Below, piece after piece: positions 48,381 to 59,900 of a stretch of 64,000 bases of DNA (the first letter of the stretch is position 1; every line of letters begins with the position of its first letter). The translations under genes were made by a program, and so were the position numbers. This DNA is from Celoporthe dispersa. Taxonomy: Eukaryota > Ascomycota > Sordariomycetes > Diaporthales > Cryphonectriaceae. The notes beneath the pieces were generated by a model that saw nothing but the letters and a program-made list of their open reading frames with translations, made no database searches and was not told the origin of the DNA. The stretch covers positions 1,736,001-1,800,000 of the forward strand of contig WAID01000013.1 in assembly GCA_016584495.1 (NCBI GenBank). Reading direction: 5' to 3'.

Positions 48381-48923
48381 TCACAATTCATCAACAATCT
48401 CAATCTTGGTCTCCACATTACCCCTCGTAGCCCTGCTGTACGGACACACCTCCTCCGCCTTAGCCACAACCTTCTCGACCTCCGCCCTGTCCAGCCCCTT
48501 TACGCGAACCTTCATGTCGACCCGGATCCCCATGTCCAGCGTCTTCATGTCCCCCACCAGGTGCACCGTCGCGTCCACCACGCTGTCCTCTTTGCGCCCG
48601 GGCATCTTGATCCCCATGCTCGCCGCGCTGGCGTTCATGGCGCTCTGGAAACACGCCCCGTACCCCGCCGCGAACAGCTCCTCCGGGTTTGTCTTGCCCT
48701 TGTCGCCCGTGCCGCCGAGCGTCTTAGCCATGGTCAGGTCCAAGTTCAGGTCGTCGCCCTCGATATGACCTGTGCGTGCGCCGACGACGCGGGCGTGGGC
48801 TGAGTAGAGGATCGGGGCGGTCGCGGTGTTGAGGGCGCGGTGGTGGGCTTGGGGAGTTCTCAGCACTGGGGTCGTCCGGGCGGGTGTCAGCAGCCTGGGG
48901 AGGGATGTGCGGAAGGAGGCCAT
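48381..48923 (-). CDS. OsmC/Ohr-type thiol peroxidase, mitochondrial
   Basis: A single-exon gene of 180 residues. Ohr/OsmC proteins reduce organic hydroperoxides with a pair of reactive cysteines. Both are present: C91 in AAGYGACFQSAMN and C160 in EEVCPYSRATRGN. The Glu of NPEELFAAG that positions the catalytic Arg is also seen. Residues 1-35 are Arg/Thr/Ala-rich with no acidic residues (MASFRTSLPRLLTPARTT), a good mitochondrial presequence. Domain length (about 140 residues) is normal for the family. A near-perfect hairpin lies about 140 bp upstream of the start. The sequence pattern fits Ohr slightly better than classical OsmC, but I cannot separate them firmly. Confidence 0.9.
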   Translation of the reverse strand: MASFRTSLPRLLTPARTTPVLRTPQAHHRALNTATAPILYSAHARVVGARTGHIEGDDLNLDLTMAKTLGGTGDKGKTNPEELFAAGYGACFQSAMNASAASMGIKMPGRKEDSVVDATVHLVGDMKTLDMGIRVDMKVRVKGLDRAEVEKVVAKAEEVCPYSRATRGNVETKIEIVDEL

Positions 48924-51280
48924 TGTGAGTCTATTCTGGTAACCAGGAATCCGAACTGGTGAGCCGAGAAGACCAGACAGGATATGAACGGCATGGAATT
49001 TTGAATTTGAAAAAGTTGGTGAGGGTGGAAGAGGTTCTTTGTGCCTTTGTAGCTCATTTGGTGCTGAGTAAGTACTTGCTTACTTGAGCACTTAGAGTCG
49101 GTAGCATAATAGCTCTGAGCTATGTGTGACGTCTTATACATCGTAGGTAGCGCCTCTTGGCCCGCCGCAACTGACGTCCTCGATAATGAGAGGCTTTGTA
49201 CACATGCAGGTATGCTTACATATTGGCTCAACTAGAGAACCCTTGGAACGTCGGTGGGAAAAAGACCTTTGCGGCACCCAAATCAGGCTGTGTAGTCTTT
49301 TAGCAGCCGCGATGATGCTTTGATGCGCAGGATAGATCCTTCTTTTTTCTTCTTCCTTTTTTTTTTTCCTTGTCCACCGCCAGAAACTTGCATTCGAAGA
49401 GAAGAATAATGATATGTACATCAAAACATTGAGGGCTTCAAACTGGGAAGGTTACATCGATGCTGTCTGTACAATTAGAGCGGCCTCCTCGTGATGTGCA
49501 ACAGGATTGTGCTGGTGCTTGATATAAGCTCACTGAACTTTGCTCTGCAGCAGTAGTATGGCCACATGAAAGAGATAGGCCTCCGCTCATCGTGATTGAC
49601 TAAGGTTTCCACGTTGTGTTCAGTGTTGATTCGGAAGAAATATGATAATACTCAAATAAATATACGGTGATGCAGAGTGGTCTGCAGGAAGACACAAACG
49701 TGGTGTTGTTTAGGTACGTTGTGTACAATTTGTAAGGCCGACCGTCAAGCTGGACTTCAAAACCGTTAAATGTGTATTTAGATCGCTCTATGCTACACAT
49801 TATAAGCACCAGATTCAATTACACGAAGTCTGACGTACTGCAAGCCAGAAAACAGTGCGACTTGGCTCGCTCTCACGCGCAAGCAGCCCACACGGGTGGT
49901 GAAGCCAGCACCTTCATAGCCCGCCCAAGTCCTAAAGCAACAGTCATGCAGTTCTTATTCCAGAGATCTGGGCCGACTGTCTCGGGAAAACGACCTCAGC
50001 GCCTGAATGTCTCGATGAAGTACTGGGCAGATACCAAGGTAAATGTAGTTGTGTCTACTTGTCTGTCACCACCTACATTTACAAGCGACGCAAATCTAAA
50101 CCAGGCCACGCTAGCTCGGCAGGAAGATCTCGCTCACCCTTATGCCTCTAGCTAACAATTTATTGTAGGATGGAAGGTACCCTCAAATGAAGTGGAACGC
50201 AAAAAGATCAACAAACTGTGGGTGTGTGCGTCAAGGAGGAACCGGAACGTGGGGGAAGTTGACAGGTGCGGGTCGATCTCGCTCCTTCCCACCAGACCCT
50301 CGACGGGTGAACGAAGCACCTGCCCCAACGCTGAGGGTTTCAGACAAATTATCAGCCTTGCCCTTGCGCGGAGTCCACATCAGCAAAAGGTGGACAAAAC
50401 GAGGGGGAAGAAGGGACAAGAAAAGATATGGAGTCCCCGCACTGTTGAGGAGCAAGAATACTCCAAGGTTGGAGACGTTCATATTGATCTCCATTAAGCA
50501 CGTGTACGTGGTTGTTGAGCCGGCGGCCCTCCCCCCCCCTCTCCCCCCTCCTCCCCGCGACGATCCATGTAGGGTCATCAAGTAAGACTGTACTACTACT
50601 ACTGTGCCGCACAAGCCAAGGAAGAAGGAGTCCGGGAAACCACCCCCAGCAGCGAGCGGCTCAGTGGTTTGATTACTTGCATAAGGCTGAAAAAACAAAG
50701 CAAGCTGACACGATTCCCTGCTGTACAGGTGACTAATGCGCCCTAACCCTCTTGACCTCATCTCGTCGGGGTTTGAGATGGTGTTGAGCAAGACCCAGAT
50801 CTGTTTAGTAAATCGAAAGCTGGATGGTTGATGAACCTTTCTAGTAGGGAGTGCTGTGTTGGTGAGGATTGGGTTTGGGAGAGCTAATGGAACCCCCCCC
50901 CTTTTTTTTTTTTTTTTTGCATTGGCTGCCAAGGGTGCCAAGATGAGCGGTCAGCGTACCTGCCTCCGGAAGCATACCTACTGAATGTCTTGTTCCGCCG
51001 ACTAGAGAACACAAGAATCATAGCGCGCTGTCATTGTCCATAGGCTTTCTCAGTATTCCATGAAGAGTTTTGGACATTACAATGGTTTTAAATTTCAAAT
51101 TCTCAATAAGACATATATATACGGTGGTGTCGTTACTATGCTTGTAGCAGAACCTCGGAAACTTTGTTCTCATGATCAGAGCTCGGGACCATGAGCGCAT
51201 GCCGTCCTCACAATCTCCGGTCTCCCAGCCCTCCCTCTTCCCTCCACCTCCTATTACCCCTGAAGCGTTGGTCCTCTCGC
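48924..51280. other. AT-richer intergenic region between the OsmC and amylase-like genes
   Basis: About 2.4 kb, lower in GC than the coding regions. It holds the OsmC promoter (with the hairpin at 49061-49091), a T-tract at 50903-50920 and several short frames on both strands with no recognisable features. No gene is supported. Confidence 0.5.
49061..49091. promoter_or_regulatory. Imperfect hairpin upstream of the OsmC gene
   Basis: GTGCTGAGTAAG is followed by a short loop and then CTTACTTGAGCAC. The arms pair over about 12 bp with one bulge. It lies about 140 bp upstream of the OsmC start codon, in promoter or leader DNA. Confidence 0.5.
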
Positions 51281-53063
51281 CTACAGGGTCATCATCACCG
51301 CCGCAACCACAACACCGGCAAGCATCGACAGGCTACCCTTCACACCGGCCGCAGCATTGTCCTTGGCCGCCGTGGCCGCGTCCTCAGTCGTGTTGCACAG
51401 ACCCGTGGCGCTCAGGTGGCTCTGCAGGACGTACGCCATGGGCTGGCCCTTGTCCATGTACATGGTGACGTTGCCGGTGTCGTCGGCGGTGCTGGTGGTG
51501 CAGCTGAGCAGCTCGACGACGGCGTCGCCGGCCTCGAAGCCGCCGATGGACAGGGTGTAGCTGGTGCCGGAGCTGCTCAGGTTGACGATGCACGAGACGA
51601 TCTGGTACCCGCTGGGGCCCTTGACCTGGCAGAGGTGGTTGGTGTCGACGTGGAGCGACTGCGCCTGCGAGCTGACGTACGAGGTCGAGGCCGAGGCGGT
51701 CTGGTTGATCAGGTAGTTGCGGGCCGTGTTGAGCGTCTTGGCGGTCTGGTACAGCTCCGCCGACGTGTTGTATCCTGACAGCCAGACGGCCTCGCGGTTG
51801 TTGGGGGTCTCACCGCCGTTGTAGTGCTGCTCCTGGCCTTGGTAGACTGTACGTGGACAGCATTGTCAGTATTCTGAGCGCGATTAAAAAAAATCCATGC
51901 TCCCTTCTCTCTCTCTCTTAGAGGAGGATTGCGTACCTAGAGGGATACCATCGTTGAGGATGACGTAGGCCATGGCGTTCTTGGCGAGGGCCATGTCGTC
52001 GTTGTAGTAGGCGAACCGAGGCATGTCGTGGTTCTCGGCAAACGAGCCCAGCGCGGCGGTGTCATTGCAGGCATCGCGCGCCTGGGACCGTATCGACTCA
52101 ATCTCGGTCATCTCGCCGCCGTTGAAAGCGTCAATGATCTGGTAGTACTCGAGATAGTTGGGCATTCCAGGGAGCAGCCCCTCGGTCTGGTACGGGCAAA
52201 AGTCATCGACTACGCCGGTCAGCACCTCGCCGAGGGCGTAGACGCCGGCATTGGAGACAAAAGTCGGCAGGAAGTCGTTGTCGACGTGCTTGGCGGCGTC
52301 GATACGGATGCCGTCGATGGAGTAGTTGGAGACGAGCTCCTTGATCCAGGTGCCGAACATGTCCACGACGGTGTCGGACTCAGTGTCCAGGTCAGCCAGC
52401 GCGACGCCCAGCGGGTACAACCAGCAGTCCTGGTAGTTGGTCGCGTTGGTCCACTCGGTCACGTTGCAGTACGGGTGATAGTAGTCCTCGTTGTCGAAAG
52501 GCTCGATGAGGGCGTAGTCCAGAGGCGGCGGGTACGTGTTGTTGAAGGCCTGGGCCATGTTGTTGACGACCACGTCGACCAGGAAGTACATGCCGCGGTT
52601 GTGAAGCTCGGTGGACAGCTTCTGGAGCTCATCCGCCGTGCCAAAGTGCTCGTTGAGGGCGTAGAGGTCATCCTGCCAGTAGCCGTGGTACGCATCACCG
52701 ACGATGGTGTCATTCTCAATGTTGTGCACGACTGGGCTGATCTGGAGGGCCGTGAAGCCCATGTCTGAACGCGGCAAGAGAAACTCTTCATCAGCAACCC
52801 CATCTCGTCACACATAAGCATGATACAAGGGAGGGGTTTCTCTTACCCTGGATGTAGTCCAGGTTGTTGATCAGGCCGGTCCAGGTTCCATTACAGAAGA
52901 GGTACAGCTCGTCGCACTCGGCTGTGGTTGACCCGTCGGTCTTCGCGAAGCGGTCGACGACGACCTGGTAGATGGACCTCGACTTCCATTCCTCCGTAGT
53001 GGCAGCGTTGGAAGCGCCGAACAGGGCCGTGGCCGCTGCGAGAGCGAGTGACGCAGTGTACAT
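51281..53063 (-). CDS. GPI-anchored GH13 alpha-amylase-like enzyme (Agt/AmyD type)
   Basis: A cell-surface enzyme acting on alpha-1,4-glucans, 536 residues. Exons are 53063-52847, 52764-51937 and 51846-51281. The N-terminus is a signal peptide (MYTASLALAAATALFGASNA). The GH13 core has nucleophile D228 in GIRIDAAKH, acid/base E252 in ALGEVLTG and H318-D319 in FAENHDMPR. Region I reads DVVVNNMA, with Asn at the position of the conserved His in hydrolytic amylases; this change is known from the GPI-anchored Agt enzymes of Aspergillus, which act as 4-alpha-glucanotransferases, so transglycosylation is more likely than starch hydrolysis. The C-terminus is Ala/Val-rich and hydrophobic (GSLSMLAGVVVAAVMMTL), a GPI-attachment signal. 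It is divergent from the alpha-1,3-glucan synthase, matching Aspergillus amyD-agsB loci, where such enzymes influence alpha-glucan content. Confidence 0.9.
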
Positions 53064-54266
53064 GGTGCCCTTGAGAAGAGAGTGTGGTTGTTTTTTAAAA
53101 ACAAAAAAGTAGGAGACAACGAGAGACTATGTGTTGGGTGTCAGGTTTGAACGCGTAACGAGGGCATACGCAGCGCCTCCACTTCTCCACGGATCTTAGT
53201 GGCCGGAGAGAGAGTCTGAAAAGAGCGTATAGAAATGAAGGAAGGCGAAGCAACTCCTTGTTTTTCGTCTTCTTTTTCCTTTCTTCCCCAAGGTGGTAGG
53301 ACCAACAGGCAAATGAATGACTGACGTGAGGCAGGAGAACTGTCAAGTGAAGACGGGCAAATCCACAACTTGTGGAGGAAGGGTGAGGCGGGCTGTCAGG
53401 TGGTTCCCACGGGGGAAATTGGCTCTTCTTTTTCCTCGGGACCCCCAGACTGCCAGGGGCCCATCTATATTGGCCGTCGTATCCGGACGGAGTCCATTCA
53501 AACTCAGCAGATCGCATACCCTTGGCGGACGGTAGCGACCGCTCTCTTGCGACTCGACGCCGTCACCGTCGTTGGTCGTCTTGGCTAGGCCGAGGAATAC
53601 GGCCCTTTCAGCCAGACCCAATTTTAGACCGTCCGTATTTTGTCCATCGTGGGATCCATAGAGGTAGGTGGGTGGGCCTGGACACAAAGTCTGGTTGATT
53701 GAGGCTTGTTCGTGGCTTCACGACGACGCCGTCAAGTGGGAAGAGATTTCGAGAGGCTTATCTCGGATGGGGCAAGGGCAGGAAGAGCACCAGACCGGAC
53801 CGCCTGTACTAGTACATAGTAGTAGGCTGTGGTGCATGGAGCATCCAGGCAGATCCCCCCCCCCTTCTCCCTCTGGGAAGCACAATTGGGCCTGGACACG
53901 CGAGCAGGTGTCGAGCAGGCTGATGGCACTATGTGCAAGAGAAGTGACGGTCGTATTGAGAAATTACATTACAGTACGTACATATGCAGCCAGTAATCGT
54001 GTGAGATGGGCCAAGACGGGAAATTCGGTCTGAACTGGGGGCATGAAAGCCAAGTCGTGTGCCCCTGTGCCAACATGTTGGTGACCCAATTTTTTCTCTC
54101 CCTCTCTGGTTGGTTTTTTTTTCTTCCTTTCCTTTCCTTCTTCCTCTTCTTCCTCCTCCCCCTGCTTGGTTAGTCTTCTTCACCCTTTTCTCGTGCAGAA
54201 GCGTGTGCGCGTCTTGCAGGCCACCTCTTATCGGCGAAGTATCATGCCTGATATCCTACCAACCAT

Positions 54267-54289
54267 AACACACACACACACACACACAC
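54267..54289. repeat. (CA)n microsatellite
   Basis: About eleven CA units lie in the alpha-glucan locus intergenic region. Confidence 0.9.
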
Positions 54290-55539
54290 ACCAGTAGGAT
54301 TATCGTACCGTATCGCCAACCCCCCTTCAGACGAGATAAGGGCGTGTGATTAAGATCGACACGCCCGCTGTGGCAGCTTGATAGAAGATAACTCTGGCAT
54401 CGCTGTTGGTTGATTGGCTGTTGCGATGCCATTGTCGACGGACGGGTTGAGGCGAAGGGGGGGGGAGGGGAGGGGAGCTGAGGCCTCTTTCCCCGGCTGA
54501 CACTTCTCCGAACTTGCAAGTCTTGGCTCAGGGGCAGAAGTGCCGGCTCTACTGTGCTATTACTAAGTAACTTTTTTCCTTCTTCACTGCATTGTGCTGC
54601 TGCTACGTAGTATGCAGTAAGACGGCAGCACCGTTTTCCTGACTCGTTATGTGACGCTGGCGAAGGGCGGAGGAGGCGAGGAGGCAAAGAGGAGGAGTCT
54701 CGCGACTCGTGAGAAAAGATGGAGTCTGATACCCAAAAAACTAGTGCCCCTAGCACTTGGCAGTACCATGTAAAAGTAGATGGGGCAGGGCGTGCCGCAG
54801 GACGAGCGTGGGGCGTAGGCGTGGGCGTTAGGCAAGTCGAGTCTCTTGCGGTCTCAACTTTTTTTTCTTCTTCTCGTTATGGGCCACGTACCACAGTACA
54901 TAATCACACATTGATGTACATGGTAGTATCGTGGGTGGGATTTGGGGGTGTTCGGGCAGGGGAGTCGATAACCTTATTGCGCCACCACGGCGATAGGCGC
55001 ATCCGCTTTGGGTAGCTGTGATGATGTTCGGGGGAGCTCAGTGGTCGGTGCCCCCTGCTGCGGCTCCGCTCGGGCGCCGGGATGTGCCTGGCTCTGCCGG
55101 TACCTCGTATCCTCTGGCGTGCTCGACTCTGCAAGGAGGCTCCCAATTCCAGATGCTTCTGGCCCTGACGCTTTACCGAAACAGGACGGAGGCTCCATTC
55201 TCTCCCACGTTGCAGAAGGCATGATCATCATTTCCCCTTCGCGATTTCGACCTCGCCCACACACATGGCTCTCGTTAGGCTCGCTTCGTCCGCCGTCTAT
55301 TTTCAGGATCACGGACGGCCCCAAAGCCCTCGGCCTTGGATCTCGCGCTGTGTGTGCCTTGTCTGCATCTGCTTCTGGTCTTTTTCAGAAGTTTTTCTTT
55401 CTCTTCTGATCCTTTCTGCTACGGCCGACGAACTTTTCCCTCCCTGCACGGGCCAACCTGCGTTGGCAGCTCAGCCCTGTGGATACGTCTTGCGCGTCCA
55501 GCCGCGACGACCCTTGACGAAGCAGCATGGCGCGAGGGC

Positions 55540-55563
55540 GTGTGTGTGTGTGTGTGTGTGTGT
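55540..55563. repeat. (GT)n microsatellite
   Basis: About twelve GT units lie in the alpha-glucan locus intergenic region. Confidence 0.9.
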
Positions 55564-56959
55564 ATACTGTCGGTGAGGGGGGAGGGTTCGCCTTTACACA
55601 GTCTTCTCCCCCGAGCTAAAACCGGAGGGTGGAAAATGACTACACACCACTTCGCAGTACCGGTGGTGTGTGTGGTCATCACCCTGCGAGGCCCAATCGT
55701 GACCGCATAGAGGGCCCCAGACGCAGCTTGGACCTAGTACTACTATGGTGTTATGTCCCCGGGCAGCATCCGGGATTGTGGGGCGCATCACTGGCCAGAC
55801 GCCAAGTTTTTTTCCCCTTCTTCCTTCTTTTCCCTTTCCCATACAGGCCACCGTGCTCGTCCCTAAAGAGAGTATCTGTAATGAGTGTCCACTCATGGTC
55901 CAGCACAACGGACTGGTCTTTTAGGCCGGTGGGTATTTAGGTCTGCAAGGATCATTATTACAGGCTCAGTTGCAGCTAACAACGAACAGAAGCTGGAGGG
56001 GGGAGGGGGGAGGGAGGCCAAAAAAACAAAAAAAAACCCACCAAAAACCGCCAGAAAACTTCGGCCAAGGGGGGGCCTGCCTGGTCGGAAGAATAGAGAG
56101 GAGGGATGAGGGATCACAGTGGGCAACGTGCCTGGGATTCATCGTGCTCTGGCCTTCCTGAACCCGACCTGGTATCGACGAGCCACAGGTTCCTGGGTAA
56201 GTAACTAGGTACAGTCCTTTACATTCAAGCCTCCGTGGCCAGGGGCTCGGGTCTTGACACCACCTCCACCGTCCGCCTCGAGGCTACTCATGATGGGGCA
56301 TGCGCGCGCCTCTCTTACACCAACCCAGCACCTCCCACCCCACCAGCTTTGTCGCGGACAGAATCCGCAGCAACCCCGTCCCCCTTTTCCATCCACCACC
56401 CCCCCCCCAAGAAATAACGTCCCTGGTGTGGCTGAGGGCAAATCTGTCATCCCATGTCGTGGACACCGGGAGGGGAGTCTAAGCTAAGTTTAGCTCAGCT
56501 TGATGTGGACAGTAACGGTACTGTACAACCTTGAGAGTGCGCAGGATGCCAAAATATCCTCCCTCTCTCTCCACCATGGCCAAAACCCCCTGTTGAGCGT
56601 CGTAGCATCGAGAACGGCCCCTCTTGGCGAGGGTGGTAGGAAGAGAGTCCCGGTCGTAGGGCTAGCCGTGAACTTGCACACTTCTCTGCCTATCCGGCGC
56701 CATCCAGACATCTTACCATCCTTTTCTTTCTATTGTCTTGTCACTTATCGCTCTTGTGGCTGCTCATCGTCACACACATTCTCTCTCTCTCTCTTAGCAA
56801 GTAGCCTCCTGTCTATCGTTGTTGGAGGATAGCAATCGGGTAATGTCTCTCTAGAGCATCCGGTCACTCGTTTTTTTTTCGTCTTTTTTTTTTTTGCTGC
56901 TGTCCCCCCCCCTCTATCAGCTCCCTCACCACTGGTGAGCTGCGGTGGTGGTGGTGACA

Positions 56960-59900
56960 ATGTTTTCCCTTCCGTGGCTACCAGCCATCACTCTTTGTGC
57001 TCTACTGCTTCCCTCGTTCACGGCCTCAGGTACGACGCCTCCGAGGCAGAATATAATCTTAATGCGAACACGACGGCAACGAATCCCCTCGACTACTGGA
57101 TAGAAGAACGAACCGACCATGACTACCACAAATCTCCAGACAACTGGAGGTTTCCCTTCTATACCGTGTTTATGGATCGTTTTGTCAACGGTGATCCAAC
57201 CAACGACAATGCCAACGGGACGCTGTTCGAGACGGATATGATGGCCACGCAAATTCGCAATGGAGGTGACCTGCAGGGCGTGGTGGACTCGCTGGACTAT
57301 ATCGCCGGCATGGGCATCAAGGTGCGCAACAAGACCTGATCAGAAGGCCCCATGATACGTCTGCTGACCAAGAGTAAAACAAATGTAGGGAATTTACCTT
57401 GCCGGATCTCCTTTCATCAACCAGCCATGGGGCGCGGACGCATACTCGGTAGGTGTATAACATGAGGAGGTCTGCTTCGGTTCTCGTGCTGACAGGATGC
57501 GCCAGCCGCTCGACCTGACCATGCTCGATAAGCACTTTGGCAATGTGACAATGTGGCAGGACACCGTGGACGAGATTCATGCTCGGGGCATGTATGTCAT
57601 CCTCGACAACACGATGGCCACGTAAGTAGAACGCCCGACCTACCCTCCCCGCCGTTTCTTGTCTTGACAGCGTCTCACACATGTTATGCGGTTCCAGCCT
57701 CGGCGACTTGATTGGCTTCGAGGGTTATCTGAATACCAGCGCGCCCTTCTCGGTCGACGAGCACAAGGTCGAGTGGAAGACCTCCAGACAGTACCTCGAC
57801 TTCGAGTTCGGCAACACGTACAACGATACGTGCGACTATCCCACATTCTGGTACGAGACCGGCGAGCTGGTCGACTTCAACAGCTCGGACGAGCTCGTGG
57901 GTTGCTACAACAGCGACTTCGACCAGTTTGGCGACATCGAGGCCTTTGGTGTGTATCCCGACTGGGAGCGCCAGCTTTCCAAGTTCGCCTCCGTCCAGGA
58001 TCGCCTGCGCGAGTGGTATACGCCCGTACGTGAGCGCCTCGAGCGCTTCTCATGCATGACGATCGCCGCCCTCGACATCGATGGGTTCCGGGTCGACAAG
58101 GCTATGCAGGTGACAGTCGACGCGCAGGCGGCCTTCTCCACCAAGATACGCGAGTGCGCCAGGGACTACAACAAGACCAACTTCATGGTGGTGGGCGAGA
58201 TCACATCCGGCAACACCCTCGGGTCCATCTGGGTTGGCCGCGGCCGCTCCCTCGACATGTGGGTGGACGATGTGTCGTCGGCCCAGACCCTGACCTGGAA
58301 TGAGACCGACAGCGACTACTTCCTCCGCGACCCGGGCACCAGCGCCCTGGATGCTGGAGCGTTCCACTACTCTGTGTACCGCTTCCTGACGCGCTTCCTC
58401 GGCATGAGCGGCAACCTCGAGGCCGCCTACGACCTGCCCACGGACTGGGTCGAGATGTGGAACCAGATGATGCTGTCGAATGATTTCTACAACGCCAACA
58501 CGGGCGAGTTCGACCCTCGCCACCTGTACGGCGTGGCCAACCAGGACGTCTTCCGCTGGCCCGGCGTGGAGCAGGGGACAAAGCGTATGATGCTGGGCTA
58601 CATGGTCACCACGCTGCTCATGCCCGGCATCCCGCTTGTGTACTACGGAGAGGAGCAGGAACTGTACGTTGCCGACAGCACGGCCGACAACTATGTCTAC
58701 GGCCGACAGGCCTTCTCGCCCTCCCAGGCCTGGATGAGGCACGGCTGCTACACGCTGGGGAGCTCCATCTTTGTCGACTGGCCGGCCGACAGTGTCATGA
58801 CAGGCTGTACCGACGCGTCGCAGGCGTTGGACCACCGGGACCCCTCGGCGCCCATCCGAAACACCATGAAGTACATGTTCTCCCTGCGAGACTCGTTCCC
58901 GGTCCTCGAGGGCGGGTGGCTCCTGGACAAGCTGTCCAACCAGACCAGCTACACCCTCCTCAGCGGCAGCACGTCGTCCACCGAGTTCGGCATCTGGAGC
59001 GTCGTCCGGGCATACAACACGCAGACCCAGACAACCTCGTCCAACAGCACGACGCCCGTCTGGCTGGTCTTCCACAACAACAACGTGACCATGGACTATG
59101 TATTTGACTGCAGCACCGAGGACAAGGCCTTCCTCTCGCCATTCGATGCCGGCAAGACCGTCCGGAACCTCATGAACTCGAGCGAGGCCACCTACCAGCT
59201 GGACGACTCGTCCGTCTCCAACACCAACTGGACGGGCACCGACGCCAACATGGGCTGCTTCGCCAACATCACCATGCAGCCGTACGAGTTCAAGGTCTTT
59301 GTCGTCAGCGACGACTATGTCGCCCCTGGCCCTATGATCACCAAGTTCTCGCCAGGCCACGACTACCAGATCGACTCGTCGGTGAACTCGACGGGCGAGG
59401 TGGAGATCGTGCTGGGCTTCTCGGTCGAGATGGACTGCGACACCGTCACCTCTGTCGTCTCCGTCGAGTCGTACCTGAACGGCTACGGGGCCCAGAACCT
59501 GACAAGCTTCGGCACGGCCGAGTGTGGCGCCGTGGCCGAGACGGAGGTCGGGGACTTTGTCGGCTACATCCCTACGGCCTGGACCTGGACCGCGACCCTC
59601 TCTGGGCTGCAGGACGGTGTCCACAGACTCACCGTCGCCAACGCATCCACCGCGGACGGCGTCGCGACTAACAGCATCGACCGCTTCCTCATCCGCCAAG
59701 GCCTGCCCACCAACCCCGTCGTCTGGCCGCAGACAGGCAACTACTCGTCTGCGCTGCTGACGGTGGATGATGACGAGATCATGACGGTCCATCACCGCGC
59801 CCCGGGCGCCCAGAAGTGGCGGTACAGCACGAACTGGGGGTCGAGCTGGAGCTCCTGGAACAACTACACGGGAGACTCCAGGACCATCACGACCCTCAGC

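Larger units (their letters stand above)
53064..56959. promoter_or_regulatory. Long divergent intergenic region of the alpha-glucan locus
   Basis: About 3.9 kb between the start codons of the amylase-like gene and the glucan synthase. It has no supportable gene, two dinucleotide microsatellites (54267-54289 and 55540-55563), and T/C-rich or T-rich stretches next to each gene (for example 56866-56895 just before the synthase). Both promoters and probably long leaders lie here. Specific regulator sites were not assigned. Confidence 0.55.

Noticed and set aside
49041..49115. TAGCTCATTTGGT resembling a tRNA D-arm
   Set aside because: The rest of a cloverleaf is missing; the region folds as the simple hairpin reported instead.
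50231..50941. 236-codon minus frame between the OsmC and amylase-like genes
   Set aside because: Low-complexity (Lys- and Gly-rich) ends, no start context and no recognisable domain.
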